From the NCBI RefSeq assembly GCF_010015585.1, contig NW_022985068.1:124001-188000 (forward strand): 64,000 bases of DNA. Direction: 5' to 3'. Position numbers and translations under genes: made by a program. The DNA is from Eremomyces bilateralis CBS 781.70. Lineage: Eukaryota > Ascomycota > Dothideomycetes > Eremomycetales > Eremomycetaceae. The notes under the pieces were generated by a model that saw only the letters and a list, made by a program, of their open reading frames with translations, had not been told where the DNA came from and made no database searches. The first letter of the stretch is position 1, and the number at the start of each line of letters is the position of its first letter. Shown here piece after piece: positions 22,752-35,952 of this stretch.

Positions 22752-24628
22752 ATGACCTCAATAGCGGCCTCACTGGCCAAGGCGCTGCCGAAGCCGAAAT
22801 ATTCGGGTGAGGACGAGGAGTTGCCGACACACACGAAGACGCGAGGACCTCGTGTTGTCGGCGCCGATTCTATCGAATCCAAACAAGTCACGTTAAAGGT
22901 AAACCGAAACGGTATTGTCCTAGATACATGGGCGCGTTGGATCTAACTATTTACGTGCAGAGACATGGACCACCATCGTATGGTCAACGGATCGGGTGGC
23001 GACCACGATCCGCCGAAGATTTCGGCGATGGCGGCGCCTTTCCTGAAGTCGCGGTCGCCCAATATCCCCTCGATATGGGTAGAAAGAATACTGGATCATC
23101 CAATGCCCTGGCGCTTCAAGTCGACAGCGAAGGCAAGATGAAGTACGACGCCATCGCGACACGAGGGCATGCCGAGAATCGAATCGTTCAAGCAAGCTTC
23201 AAGGACCTGATCCCGCTACGACAGAGGGCAGATGTGGGAGAAATTTCATTGGAGAGACCATCGGAGGAGGAGGTCGCGGCCACAAAAGAAAAGACGGCTA
23301 CGGCGCTCGCGAAGCTGGTGTCCGGTGCAGTGGCGGCGCAAAAGCCTAAGAATGTGAAGGGGACAAGTCGAGTAGCGCCTAGTTTCGTGCGATATACGCC
23401 GGCAAATCAGATGGGCGACACTTCACAAAAACAAGACCGAATCGTCAAGATCGTGGAACGACAGCAGGATCCTATGGACCCTCCAAAGTTCAAGCATAAA
23501 AAGATCCCTCGAGGACCACCTTCACCACCGCCACCCATCCTTCATTCCCCTCCTCGAAAACTCACCGCCGCCGATCAAGAAGCCTGGAAAATTCCGCCAC
23601 CGATTTCCAACTGGAAGAATCCGAAGGGTTACACCGTGCCTCTCGACAAGCGATTAGCAGCCGACGGGCGGGGCCTGCAGGACGTTACGATCAACGACAA
23701 ATTCAGTCAGTTTGCAGAAGCGCTGTATACCGCCGATCGCCATGCTCGTGAGGAGGTGAAACAACGGGCACAGATGCAGCAAAAGCTGGCCGAGAAGGAG
23801 AAACTTGCGAAGGAAGAGCATCTCCGAGGGCTGGCACAGCGCGCCAGGGATGAGCGCGCGGAAGCCGGGGCGAAGCGGCAGGGCCGGCGGCGTGGGTCCG
23901 ACGAGAGTCGTCGACGGAGTCGAAGCCGCAGCGTCGACAGCTACGACGAGCGGTCGGCGTCCGAGAGTGAGAGCGAAGGAGAGGCGAGAGAGCGCGAGGA
24001 TGCACGGCGGGAGAAACGGCGGGAAAATCAGCGAGAACTTCGGCAGTCGCGCATGGGGACCGAAAGAAGACTACAGATGCTGGCACGGGAACAAGGACGA
24101 GATATTTCCGAGCGAGTCGCGTTGGGGTTGGCGAAGCCGACGGCGTCAGGAGAGGCGATGTACGACTCCAGGCTGTTTAACCAGCAGAGTGGATTTTCGG
24201 CTGGTTTCAACGAAGATCAAGCGTACGACAAGCCGTTGTTCGCGGCCCAAGAAGCCGTGAGGTCGATATATCGACCGACCGTGGGCGATGATGACGGGGA
24301 GGATGACGGAGAGACGATGGACAAGATCACTAAAACGAGTCGATTTGAGGTTCTTGGGAGGGCCAAGGAAGGGTTCAAGGGTGCGGATTCACAAGACGTA
24401 AGTGCACCCCTTCTACAGTCTTTCGCATGAAGACGATTGACTAATGAACTACAGAAACGTGAGGGTCCGGTCCAGTTCGAGAAAGATGACGATCCGTTTA
24501 ATATCGGTCAAATGATTGAAGACGTCCGAAAAGGGACAGCCGGCGAGGGCAAGAAACGTTATGGGTTGGACGATAGAGAGGAGGAAAGGAGTTCAAAGAA
24601 GCCTCGTATTGATGACGATGATGAATAG
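22752..24628 (+). CDS. prp45: Pre-mRNA-processing protein PRP45 (SNW1/SKIP)
   Basis: Core spliceosome scaffold (NTC-related) that contacts U6 and Prp46 in the activated spliceosome, nuclear. Three exons (22752-22898, 22961-24397, 24455-24628) give 585 aa. Family signatures: PPSYGQRIGWRPRSAEDFGD near the N-terminus, APSFVRYTPANQ, the SNW signature SNWKNPKGYTVPLDKRLAAD, then a long Arg/Glu-rich helical region with an SR-like patch (RRRSRSRS). The end is RYGLDDREEE...KKPRIDDDDE, with a likely nuclear signal. The length is normal for fungal members. It is followed in the same direction by RPL4. Confidence 0.95.
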
Positions 24629-25199
24629 ATCGGCTATTGCGAGAGTTCCTTGGGTGCATGCAAATCGGCGCAATCAGGAGAGGCATATTTCTCTTACTGG
24701 AGGGCAAACCGATACTGGGAATTCCGAGTGGCCTATTTGAGCCTTGTATTGATATCAGAAGCCGAACCAACATCAGGTGCAATCGCAGTCCGCGGATGGT
24801 GAAGGTCATTCGGGCGTGAGAGCTGCTCGTACATGTATAAACCGTTCAATTTTAACTGACGAATTCGCATTATCGTGAAACAGTGTCTTGGATATGAGGC
24901 ACTATTTCCAGCCAGCCCATACAGCAAATTTTACCGAAAAGCCATTTTTACCTTGACAATTTTCTCATCCCTCGTGCAGCGTGCTTGAATTCTAGTGGAG
25001 TTGGTTGTGGTATCAGTTGTGAGGAAGAAATTCACGAATGTTGATGTGCAGGGATTGGACCTACTCACGTGACCGAATATTTCGCTAAGCCCACCACATC
25101 ACACGAATTTCCCTGCAAAGCTTCAACTCTCGAGATATCTCGACTAACCCACAGGAATTCGACGTCCACATACTCGTCATTTGCACCATCACCGGCACA
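24629..25199. promoter_or_regulatory. PRP45 3' region and RPL4 promoter
   Basis: 571 bp with no further gene. A CACGTGACC E-box-like site lies at about 25067-25075, some 130 bp before the RPL4 start. Pyrimidine-rich and CTAACCC-containing sequence (about 25144) precedes the ATG, as expected for a ribosomal-protein gene. Confidence 0.4.
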
Positions 25200-26436
25200 A
25201 TGACTTCCCGACCGACCGTCACGATCATTTCGCCTGAGGGCAAGCCGAGCAATGCCTCGCACCCGCTTCCCGACGTCTTCAAGTGCCAAATCCGCCCGGA
25301 TATCGTCCAGTAAGCTTGAAGATGCGCAATGGAAGGTTGGAGGACACAATGGCTGATAATATACCACAGGGCGGTGCACACTGGCATGGCCAAGAACAAG
25401 CGACAGCCGTATGCTGTGAGCGAGAAGGCTGGTCACCAGACCTCTGCTGAGTCCTGGGGAACTGGTACGATTCTTCAACAGCCAAACCTTTAATTTCAGC
25501 GTTGACGATGATTTTCTCGCAGGTCGTGCCGTCGCCCGTATCCCTCGTGTCTCCGGTGGTGGTACGCACCGTGCTGGTCAGGCTGCCTTCGGAAACATGT
25601 GCCGCTCCGGCCGCATGTTCGCCCCGACCAAGGTGTGGAGGAAGTGGCACCAGAAGATCAACCTAGGCCAGAAGCGATTCGCTACCGCCTCCGCCCTCGC
25701 TGCCTCATCGAACGCCGCTCTCCTTATGGCCCGTGGCCACCGCGTCTCAACTGTCGCCGAAGTTCCCCTCGTCGTTGCCTCCAGCGCTTTCGAGGGTGCT
25801 GCCATCACCAAGACCCAAGCCGCCATCTCCTTCTTGAAGGCGGTCGGTGCCGGCCAGGAGTTGGAGAAGGTCAAGGCCTCCAAGAAGCTGCGTGCCGGTA
25901 AGGGTAAGCTGCGAGGTCGCCGCTACAGGCAGCGACGCGGCCCTCTCGTCGTCTACTCCCCGGAGACGGACGGCAAGGAGCTCATCAAGGCGTTCCGCAA
26001 CATCCCCGGTGTCGAGACCTCCTCCGTCTACGACCTCAACCTCCTCCAGCTCGCCCCCGGTGGTCACCTCGGCCGCTTCATCATCTGGACCTCGTCCGCC
26101 TTCGCCGCGCTCGACCAGATCTACGGCTCCACTACCGAAGCCTCCGCGTTGAAGAAGGACTTCCTCCTCCCCTCCGCCCTCGTCGCGCAGCCCGACATCG
26201 GCAAGATCATCAACTCCTCCGAAATCCAGGCCGTGCTCCGTCCGGTCAAGGGCGGTGCCATCACCAAGCGCACCCAGGTGCAGAAGAAGAACCCGCTCCG
26301 TAACAGGCAGGTGCTCCTCCGTCTCAACCCGTACGCGGCACAGTACTCGAAGGACAAGGTTGGCCAGCAGAAGGTGACGGGCGAGAAGGCGCCGAAGACA
26401 AGCGAGCTGTTCCTGGACGTGATCAACGAGCCGTAG
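25200..26436 (+). CDS. rpl4: 60S ribosomal protein L4 (uL4)
   Basis: Structural protein of the large subunit whose loop lines the peptide exit tunnel. Three exons (25200-25309, 25370-25464, 25523-26436) give 372 aa. Conserved features: [12 protein letters not shown] at the N-terminus, [20 protein letters not shown], then the tunnel loop [36 protein letters not shown], and the eukaryotic C-terminal extension with [18 protein letters not shown]. Codon use in the large exon is strongly C-biased at third positions, as expected for very high expression. The two early introns are typical for fungal RP genes. Confidence 0.97.
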
Positions 26437-26614
26437 GCGACGGTGGCGGGTTTCTTTCGATAATCACGGCGTGTCTTTGAACAGTTAGCACGGTTACTGG
26501 CGCATAAAACCATCAGTCTAGTCCGGGGTGGACAAATGGAATAGCATTCTATTTTCTGAATTCCCACCATGTCTTCTCTCTATTCTTGTGAAATGCTGAC
26601 ATTACATCAAGTCG

Positions 26615-27040
26615 TCATAAACTACTAACATATTGAGCATTCCGCATCACCTCCAACAAATCCCCTCTCTTGAACATCTCCGCACACTCCCACGCATTCG
26701 GCCTCCCGCCTTCCATATCTGCACCTCCCTCCACCAACACCTTCACCGCATCCACATGGCCCTTGAACACGGAACCCGCCAGTGAGCTCTGACCTCGATC
26801 GTTGAGTGAATTCGGACCCGCACCAGCGTCCAAGAGCATCTTCGTTGTATCCGCGTGTCCATGGTACGAAGCCAGCATTAGGAACGTGTCGCCAGCTTGA
26901 TTTGTGAAGTTTGGTGGGATTCCCGCGGCGATATATGATTTTAGAACGGATGTGTCACCGGCTCGCGCGAAATCAAAGGGTTTCGTCGCAAGGTTGAGGG
27001 CTTCTAGTGGTAGAGAAGAGGCGGGAGTTGTGGTTGCCAT
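26615..27040 (-). CDS. Small ankyrin-repeat protein
   Basis: Intronless, 141 aa, starting at ATG 27040 (MATTTPASSLPLEALNL); the frame stays open a few codons upstream without another ATG. Three ankyrin repeats fill most of the protein: PFDFARAGDTSVLKSYIAAG, AGDTFLMLASYHGHADTTKM, RGQSSLAGSVFKGHVDAVKV, with a final half repeat. Single-domain ankyrin proteins of this size are widespread in fungi; the partner is unknown. It converges on RPL4, with about 180 bp between the stop codons. Confidence 0.85.
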   Translation of the reverse strand: MATTTPASSLPLEALNLATKPFDFARAGDTSVLKSYIAAGIPPNFTNQAGDTFLMLASYHGHADTTKMLLDAGAGPNSLNDRGQSSLAGSVFKGHVDAVKVLVEGGADMEGGRPNAWECAEMFKRGDLLEVMRNAQYVSSL

Positions 27041-27550
27041 TTCGTAGTAGTACAATCAGGAAGGACACTGGGGAAGTTACTAGAAGTGAAATTGCGCCTG
27101 GTGAACCTAATTAAATGCATTTATAGACTGAAGTAGAAAGAGATTCTCAATTACAATTACATCGGCTTAAATTCCACTTGATAATGCTGCATCATCCTGA
27201 TTATTCACTTCATTCACCTTGAAACTGATATCTCCGATGGTCCGTGCGTCTGATTCGAAGAGATTCGACATCTGGACATTTCGCGTTGATATTGGTCATA
27301 AATCCAACAGTTTCTCCCCATCCACATTCTTTCGCGCTGCGTGCAACTTACCAGGTCGACATCACCGGAGACGTTCTTTCCAGCTTATCCGATTTTGCTT
27401 CTAGGCGGCACCTCATCACCGCCAGAGCGCGTTACCCATCACGCTCAACGCGCCGCATTCTGTACCACATCAACGCAGGCCTACCAACTCTCGTGCCTAC
27501 ACATCACGTCTCCAACCATTCCGACACCGTCATAACCACTCAACTTCAAA

Positions 27551-28506
27551 ATGGCCTCACCCCCACCTCTCAACCCCTTCCCCAAGAAACGCTCCTCCCT
27601 CGCCCCCCCCGGGCCCCCCAATAAACGCCGCAAAGCCAGCACTGGCCCCTCCCTCCTCCGCCAAACCTCCTTCCCCCCCGACTCCCACCCCCAGCAATTC
27701 TCTCGCTCCCCCTCCGTCGACTCCTCCGTTATCGCCGGCACCCCCGGGGCCGGCACCCCGTCGATCGTGTCGGCGGGCGGCGGCGGCAAGAAGAAGCGCA
27801 AGAGGAAGGGGAAGGGCGGGGAGGTGGACGGGGACGCGCGGAGCTTGACGGGGAGCGCGGCGAAGGGGGTGGGGGCGGCGACGGGGACGCCAAGCGTGGT
27901 GGAGGGGGAGGGAGAGGAGGAAGAGGAGGAGGGGGATGGGGGGGATGTGGAGGGAGGGAAGATGGATGAGGCGGAGGTGGCGCAGGAGAGGGAGCGGTTG
28001 CGGGTGTTGGTGGAGGCATTTGATGGGGGGCAGACGGAGCGATATGCGGTGTGGAGGGCGGTGAAGTTGAAGAAGGAGGTGGTGCGGAAGGTGAGTTGGC
28101 GATGGAGCGATGGTTGGAGATGCGGATGGCTAACGCGGTACAGCTTACGAATCAGACGCTCAGTCAGTCGGTGCCGCCGTCTGTCATCACGACGGTGAAT
28201 GGATACACGAAGGCGTTCGTCGGAGAGCTCGTGGAGCGGGCGAGACAGGTGCAGGTGGAATGGATGGCGGCGTCGGCCGCGCTGCCGACGGGGGAAGAAG
28301 TCCCTTCGGATGGGCCGCTGGCAGATCGGATGAAGGAGCGAGACCGCGGCCCGATTCTCCCCGACCATCTTAGAGAGGCGCTACGACGATACAAGAAGGA
28401 CCAGGAAGGAGGCGGGGCAGGTTTCCTCGGCGCAAGTCTGGATGGGGTGCAGGCGACTGCTGCGAGGAGTCGAGGGAGGAAGCTGTTTGGGGGGCTCATT
28501 TCTTAA
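27551..28506 (+). CDS. taf11: TFIID subunit TAF11
   Basis: Histone-fold subunit of TFIID that pairs with TAF13 and contacts TBP/TFIIA. Two exons (27551-28090, 28144-28506; 53-bp intron GTGAGT...TACAG) give 300 aa. The N-terminal half is low complexity: Pro-rich, then KKKRKRKGKG (likely nuclear signal), then an acidic run. The hTAFII28-type histone fold starts near residue 150 (ERERLRVLVEAFDGGQTERY) and spans the intron into LTNQTLSQSVPPSVITTVNG and YTKAFVGELVERARQVQ. The G-rich low-complexity part makes long open frames on the opposite strand that are not genes. It converges on KRI1 with 185 bp between stops. Confidence 0.93.
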
Positions 28507-28691
28507 AGATTATGCACATGAGGATGAGAGGATGCCCCGAGGACTCACAGAATTCGGGATGGGATTACTTCTATGAAAGGCACTCAGTTCTGATATGATT
28601 GAATGGCCGAAATACACACTATCGGCTTCATTGCTCTACAACTTGACCATCGGAATTAAATACCCAGGGATCGATTGGCTCCGCGTTGAAA

Positions 28692-30679
28692 TCAAGTATC
28701 AAGGGAGACCCCTTCAAGCTTGCTCTTCTTCTGCTTGCGGCGCTTCTTCTTCCGCTCACCATCAACCACATTCGACTGCTCGTTGCCGCCCTTGTCGTCC
28801 GCCTTGCTCTCCACTTTGCTCTCCGTCTCCGCTGGCCGGCTCCTCTTCTTCGATTTGGAGCCTTTCTCCTCAGCCCTGCCAATCTGCTCACCCCTAAGAA
28901 GCTCTTGAAACCTTTCCGCGGTCGGCGCGTCGTCCGTGCCGAAGGTCTCCTTCCGCCAATTCCGCAACGCCCAATTGTTCAGCGCCTTCTTATCCTTCCT
29001 CTTCTTCTTCGGATCGCGGAATGCCGCGAGTTTCTTGAGGCCGGCGTATGTGTTCAACTGCGCGTCCGACGCGGTAAGAATGTCAAGGGGAGAGAGGCCG
29101 AAGGCGGTCGGGGACGTCTCGCGATAGCGGAAGAAACCCGTACCCTTGGACTTCGAGGAGGTGCCCACTTCGGCTGAGTTGTCGAGCATGTCGATGTCGA
29201 GGTTCGCGTCCACGAGCGCTTCGATCTTTCGGCGCTCCACACGGGCCTGATGCTTTTTCTCCTTCTTGGCCTCCTTCAGGTTCGTATCCTTCGAACTCTC
29301 TGGGCGTGTTTCATCCTCGTCGGAGAGAGCGATTCGTGCCGCTTCCGCAGGGTTCGCGTCAAAATCTGGCACCAGGTCACCAACGTCAATATCATCGTCC
29401 CATTTCGGTTTCTTGAGCTTTCGGTGCTTCTTGTCATTGCCAGAGATGCCTCCATCCAAAAAGTCTTCAGCTCGGTCCTCCCGCTCGTCGTAGTACTCGC
29501 TCCCGAAATGCTTTGCCATCTGCTTCTCCCACTTATCATCATCCCAATCTGCTTCAAGAATGCGAGCCCATTCCTCAATGTGGAACTCCTTTCCAGAAAG
29601 GCCTGCAACCTCCCGGATCTTCTCCACTTTCTCCTCCATTTCATCGATCTTCAATTTCCTCAACCGAGCCTTATCCGCCTCCCGTTCTTGTTTGTCCGCT
29701 TCCTTCCTCTCCTTCTCGGCTTCTCGTGCTCGCCTTCTCGAGCTTAGCTTCTCGCGACGCACAGACATCTCTGCGGTAACGGTACGTGAGTGGGTGCGGA
29801 GCTTCTCATTCGCGGTTTCGGGGTCTTCGAATCTCATGTTCCACGCATGCTCGACCTCGTCGGCGCGCACATCATCCTCCTCGTCGTCGGATTCGAGCGG
29901 TTGAAAGCGTGCTTTGTCTGTAGGAACCCATGCTCGTGCTGAGAGGTATTTGGACATGAAGGCCTCGGGGTCCTCATCCGCCTTTTCGATATCGTCGGCC
30001 GTAATTTTAGGTGCTGAATCGACCGCTTTGATGACTTCCTTTTGTTTAAGGAAGCCATCATCGGAATCGGAGTCTTCTTGGTTGCCGGCGTCCTTAAACC
30101 CTCGAATAAGATCGTCTTTCAATTCCTGCTGTTCCTCATCGTAGGTTTGAATCTGTGGTTCCGTATCGTCGTCGTCCTTCTGTGCTCCTCCAAGAAGGTT
30201 TTTACGGTGGTATTCTTTGAGGGACATGGACTTCTCCTTGAGCTTTGCCTCCGTGCCGTTGGCCTCATCCGGGTTGCCTTCCTCTTCATACCACTTCCGT
30301 CCTTCATCGTAGAGACTAGGGTCCTTGGAACGGATAGCATTCAGCAGATTCGATATCTCTGCATCACGCTTAACCGTCGCTGCCATCCCTTCGTCGTCTT
30401 CGGTCTCATCATCGGAGTCGGACTCGGATTCGGAGGTTTCGAGGTCGCCTTTTCCATACTTCTCTTCTACTATAACAGTTGTTAGCAAGCATAGATGAAC
30501 AAACATTTGAGGTACATACATCTTTGTTTTTCCACTCGCTTCTTATTGTGCTCAAACCGTGCTGCATACTTCTCGTTGACCTTGAACGAGACAGTTTTGC
30601 GAGCATCCTCTTCCTCATCAGAGTCGTTTAGGTCAAGCAACTTCGCCCGCTTCTGGGGCCTCTGTTGCGTCTCAGCCAT
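28692..30679 (-). CDS. kri1: Ribosome biogenesis protein KRI1
   Basis: Nucleolar protein needed for 40S synthesis (early 18S rRNA processing). Two exons (30679-30520, 30469-28692; 50-bp intron GTATGT...TTATAG) give 645 aa. Family features: FKVNEKYAARFEHNKKR, then LEEKYGK across the intron, a highly acidic segment (ESESDSDDETEDDEG), ISNLLNAIRSKDPSLYDEGR, the Kri1 region (SARAWVPTDKARFQPLESDD), and the C-terminal domain (YRETSPTAFGLSPLDILTAS, then NTYAGLKKLAAFRDPKKKRK). The C-terminus is Lys/Arg-rich, as expected for the nucleolus. Confidence 0.95.
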
Positions 30680-31073
30680 GGCGAAATATTTTCTCGATGT
30701 CTTCTTCACTATGTTTGGTGTTGGGGAGGTGTACGGCCTAATATCAAGGTCCAGATTAATATTTTTGCGGCGAAAATTGAAACCTCCGATGATCATGGTG
30801 GAGAGACAGGGGACTGGGGAGTAGTGGCCTTGTAGCCTTGTTGCCTGCTGCAGCTGTGCTGCACTGCAGCTGGACCCCTGCATTCCACATCACCTCAGCG
30901 GAGCCTGACGCTGAAGCTCCCAGCCATCGACATCATGAGTACCGGAAAACAGTATTATAGGATGCCTCGAGTCAGATATCACATTTTATCGCGTCTGTAA
31001 TTTGGCTTTGGCCTTTGAAATGCACGTTGCTATTAGTACCCGACCATAATATGGTCATATACCGACTACCACC
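30680..31073. promoter_or_regulatory. Divergent promoter between KRI1 and the sterol-transfer gene
   Basis: 394 bp between two start codons in opposite directions. It contains CTGCAGCTGTGCTGCACTGCAG (about 30848-30869), which includes a near-palindrome, and GCCTGACGCTGAAGCTCC. I cannot assign factors. Confidence 0.5.
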
Positions 31074-34000
31074 ATGACTTCGACCCCCATTCCCGAAGAG
31101 AGTCAGCCGGCTCTTAAACCAGTCCAACGTCCCTTAAGTCTAATGTACGTTGGCTAAAGCCCATTGAAGTTGGATTTCTAGCTGTACGACTGTTCCAGTT
31201 GCTAATATTTCATACCCCAGACCCGTCGGCCTCAAAGAAGCCGCCCTCGACAGTCCCACGTTTCGCGCAACCGCAGTCCACTTCAGCGAACAGATCGACC
31301 TTATCGAACGATGGCTAGATGGCTTGGTTCGAGCCACAAGCCGAGTTGCCAGCGATGTTAGCTCTCTGGAAAACCATATAAACAACTTCCTCCTTTCTTG
31401 CACGCCTCCGCCGCAGATCTCGGAAGCTGCCATTGACCATGACTATACGAGCCTGGCGTCGAAGCTGTACTCCGACGGCGTCAGAGCGTCTGCGAGCAGT
31501 ATGATAAGATGGACGAAGAGGCTCGAAAACACCGTCGCTGAACCTATCCGTGGGTTCCTTCGAGATGACTTGAGAAAGCTGAAGGATGCGCGCAAAGACC
31601 TGGAGGCGGCGCAACGTGCCTTTGATACTGCTCTATCACGATATCTCGGCCAAGGGAAAACAAAAGAAGCTTCAAGCTTACGAGAAGATGCGTTCCAGCT
31701 GCATGAAGCGCGGAAGTCTTACCTCAAGGCATCCATGGACTTTTGCATATTGGTGCCCCACTGCCGAAACTCTCTGGACAAGCTCCTATTGAAAGTCTTC
31801 TCGGATCAGTGGAGGGAGATGAAACAATCTCGAGACAGCGTTACGAGCGTCCTTGATAAATTCACGCCCGAAATGGACCGCGTCCGTGGTTGGAGTAGAG
31901 AAATGGAGAACAGCGAGATGATATTCCGCCGGGAGCTAGCCATGGCGCGAAGACAGATCGAAGATACTGCAGAAACTGCAGCTCGTCCGTCAAGAGAACT
32001 TGACTCTTATGCGATCTATTCCGTCCCAGCTGCTGGGACGGCCCCGCCTGGTACTGCCCCATTTCCTTCACCCGCAAAGCCCGGACCGCCGAAATCCGAG
32101 AAACAGAGCTGGCTATTCCAAAAGACTACGACAGGGAAACCAGCAAGGACTCTCTGGGTCCGACGATGGTTTTTTGTGAAGCATGGCATCTTCGGATGGC
32201 TCGTCCAAGGCTTGCGATCCGGGGCGGTTGAGGAGTCCGAGAAAATTGGAGTTCTCCTCTGTGGTGTTCGACCCGCTAGCGGAGAGGAGAGGCGGTTTTG
32301 TTTCGAGGTGAAGACTAAAGACACGACAATTACCTTGCAAGCGGAGACACCGGCTGAGTTGAGCGATTGGCTGAATTCCTTCGACCTCGCGAAAAGGAAA
32401 GCGTTGGAAGGCAGCCACATTGTAGGATTGATTGGCTCTGGGACTCCTGATCCTGCTTTTGCAATTAGCCCACCTATTGCACCAGAATTTGCCGCAAAGA
32501 CCGGCGACGGAGCAGTGAGCAGTGCCCTTGAAGAAGGATCTCTTGATCGTGCAGGAACCCTGCCAGTGTCCGAGCATAATAGTATTTCTGGGAGCCTGGC
32601 CGCCCGAGGAGGGAGCGTCGATGTCTCACGCAAATCGATGGTCGAGAGGGATGGTGAAAGCAGCAGAGATCATGCAGCACGGATTATTCAGAGGCTTGAT
32701 CTACATCGCAAAGGAACAGGCGGGCTTTCCCAGCCTGGTCATAGTAGCAACGTCGCTTCGGGGGGCATTGCAAGCCTGGTCTCAGCAACGCACAACGTCG
32801 TTCCCATCGGGGTCGGAGCTTCGCCTGGTCCAGCGACTCTTGACACGAAACCACCCCCCCAGAGCAGTCCTTCGTCCAGCCTTGCCCCATCAACCTTGGC
32901 GATTGCACCGGCTCCAACAAACCTCAGCAAAACCGCTGTCATCGTCAGCGGTGAGCGAGGTTTTAGCATTAGCTCGTTGATAGGCGGCATCCCTGGCGGT
33001 TTGATGGCCAACCTATGGGGATCGGAAAACTGGGCTCACGTTAACAAACTTGAGCAACGTCCCAAAAAGTCTTCCGGAAGTGTAGAGTCTTCTCGACAGA
33101 CCAGCCCCTTGGTTGGACCCGGCACATCAATCAATAGCCCGACGGACACCCTCGGAGAATTGCCTTCGGTTACTGCTCCTCTTACTCCTCGTACTGCCAC
33201 CCCACCGTCACATCGGAAGAGTGCGAGTGCTGCCACGGTCTCGGACACGCACGATTCGAAGCCGTCACCCCGAGCGCCTTCATATCCGAATTACTATCCG
33301 CTCCCTCTTAAGGCACAGGATGCGCAATTCCGAATGCTTTTCCCGGCTGTTCCACGCGACGAGCATCTTGTCCTCGTGTTCCGAGGGACGTGGAACCCAA
33401 ATGATCAGCAAGAATTCCCCGGCCGCGTCTACGTCACGGTGAGGGACATGTACTTTTACAGCCACCACCTGGGCATGGTTTTGGTCTCGGGAGCGAGCCT
33501 GCGGGCTATCTCGGAAGTGACGGCGGCACCAGGCCGTGACTGCGACTTCATCTTCCTTCACTTCAAAGAAGGCGTCCGGGCCGATGGTGCAACACGGGTT
33601 ACCATCAAGATTTTCTTGGAACCACTCAAGCTCCTTCAGACACGTTTGAATTATCTTGTCCAAAACGCCGTTGCGGACTCTCTCGCACCGGCAGAAGAGG
33701 TATTGAAGACCCTTATCCGAATGGAAGGAACAGATGGCGTCGAAAGCCCCAGCATGGAGAGTTGGGAAGATGTCTCCGTCAATACTCCCGTGGACGGAGC
33801 ATATCCAAGGCGGGATCATGAGATCACTGCGAATCTCCGGGTTGATAACAGGTTATTCAAAGATCCCAATTTGGGCCAAATTAGTCGTAACGCCACAAAA
33901 TTCAGGTTACCATCGCAGCCCGTTGTATACACTCCCCAGGGGATGAAAGAGTCCGCCATGGAACGGGAGTTCGGGATCAGTGCGAAGGCACTGTTCCACA

Positions 34001-35392
34001 TGATATTTGGAGACAAGAGCACCATCTTCCACATGCTCTATGCGAGCCTATGTAATCAAAGTTAGTGCACCGTCGTTCACAAGAATGCCAGTTTATTGAC
34101 TTATTCGCAGCCACCATCCGGACGCCTTGGACCGCGAAGGAGAATGGAAATCACAGGCGAGATTTCCTAATTGACGGAAGCGAGATCATCCTCGCCTATC
34201 AAGTCATTGAAGTTTTGAACGATCACCTCTGCTACGTTGTTTCTGATCGGAGACGGCCGATGAAGCTGCCGAAGGCCGACAACTTTTCTGTGCTGACGAA
34301 AATCGTAATCACTCACATCTCGAAATCTCGATCCAAGCTAGGGATCTGGACAAGAGTCGACTGGCATCGACCTACGTTCGCCAAAGGAACAATATCTAGA
34401 TATGCAATGGAGGAGCAGCAGAGTATCTGCGAGCACCTTGTTCGCGTTGCGAGCGAGCAGGCCAGCACTGTCCGCTATCCCTTTTCAAGTAGGCAAGCTA
34501 CTTCTATCTATGGTGCCATTGGCTTGCTGAAATCGGACGTCTCCCTTGGTCCGCAAACGAGCGGCTCCGCAGTTGCGCAGATCTGGGAAGGCTCTGGGGA
34601 TAGTGCCCATGTTAAAGGGTCGTCTTTGCTTGCTCCAGGGAAGCTCACTGTCCCTGGTCTTATATTCATCGAGATCAAACAAAACATCTCCTGTGCAGCC
34701 GGGACGTTCGGCAGCTCGTTCTGGACAGGCATGTGCAACTGGATCACTGCATTGTCTGCTCACAAAGTTCTGGTGCTTTCTCTTCTTATATGTCTGGTTT
34801 TCAATTTCTTCTTTGTTTCACGGGATGGTTGGCAATGGTACGTGGAGCGGAACGCCCGCAGTTATATGAAGGAAATTGGGGTACATCCCGGCGTTGTGCT
34901 TCAGAAATCCGTTCGGGTTCACGAGATGATGGATATGATTCACGATTCCCACAACGTTACGTTTTCCGATGCCGCAGCTGGCCAGAGTTGGTAAGTCACG
35001 CGCAGTTTATGAAACCGTTCGATGTGGACGCACAATCCTTCTAACGCCTCGTCCATAGCCGCTCATCCTATCAAGCCCTCCTTTTAGATACCGTCGCCGA
35101 CCGTGCCGCCATTGATGCCGCGCTATCAACCAATTTTCAAAGCTCGATGAACCGACTTGGATCATATCGCCACGACCTCCTTGTTTCATTACGACTAGTC
35201 GGTCGAGTCGAGCAGCAGGTCGTCCAGGCCGAGTGGGAACGATGGCTTCTTGGTGAGAGCGAAAAGTGTCGGGGAATGCAGAAGGTGCTTGACGCCAACG
35301 AGACCGGCGATGGCGATGCCGAATTCGAAGGCTTGAAGGGCTGGTGGAACGAATATTGCGGCGATTGCCTTTCTGAGGCCCTGAAGCTGTAG
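31074..35392 (+). CDS. BAR-PH-GRAM-VASt sterol transfer protein (SIP3/LAM family)
   Basis: Membrane-contact-site protein of the Lam/Ysp family, which extracts and moves sterol between ER and plasma membrane. Four exons (31074-31144, 31221-34060, 34111-34990, 35059-35392) give 1374 aa. Order: BAR-like coiled helices (~25-260, with ARKDLEAAQRAFDTALSRYL), PH domain (~317-415, KQSWLFQKTTTGKPARTLWV then RRWFFV), a Ser/Pro-rich linker, GRAM domain (~717 on, FRMLFPAVPRDEHLVLVF), VASt/StART-like domain (~935-1110, GISAKALFHMIFGDKSTIFH), one membrane helix (VLVLSLLICLVFNFFFV), and a C-terminal helical tail. The BAR domain marks the Sip3/Lam3-Ysp1/Lam1 branch. Confidence 0.93.
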
Positions 35393-35952
35393 CCTTTTGT
35401 CTTAATGATGCCAGGAAAGTTATTTGCAGGGAGCAAATGTTTGCACGCCTAACCTAACCATTTTTGCGGTCTGGCATTACAATATTAACTGTAGATATTT
35501 ATAACTACGGTACATACATGCCTTGTTTACGACCAATTGGTAGTCCAACCACATTTAGCTGCCTCTAACCGTGATATCAGATATATCATACGAAGCAGAG
35601 CAACAACGCGATTTTTGGGACACTGGGTTGTCCGATTCTGGATATAGGTCTCGAGTCTTTTATGGTGTCCCTGACGATGTTCTCCTTTCTTTGACTACGC
35701 TAATTTTATTGTGGGCGTATATAGCCTAGTGATTAACATATTATAACCCACTTCGTATACGAGATCCAACTGATGTCCCTGTCCCTGTCGCTCATGCATC
35801 TGTGGCGCAAGTCTTTGCCAACCAGGCAGTGTTAACTACAACAAGGCTACCCTAGCTTTAAGAAGCGATGGAAGCGTCCAAAATTCTGCACTTTTGCTCG
35901 CTTCTCCGTGTAACATTTTGTGACAGCCCTTTGGGGCAATCTCGTTTTATTT
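35393..35952. other. Intergenic region
   Basis: AT-rich 560 bp between the sterol-transfer gene and the HET gene. No gene or repeat recognised. Confidence 0.4.

Noticed and set aside
27481-28368. 295-aa minus-strand open frame opposite TAF11
   Set aside because: It arises from the G-rich low-complexity exon of TAF11; its Pro/Ser/Arg-only translation has no family resemblance.
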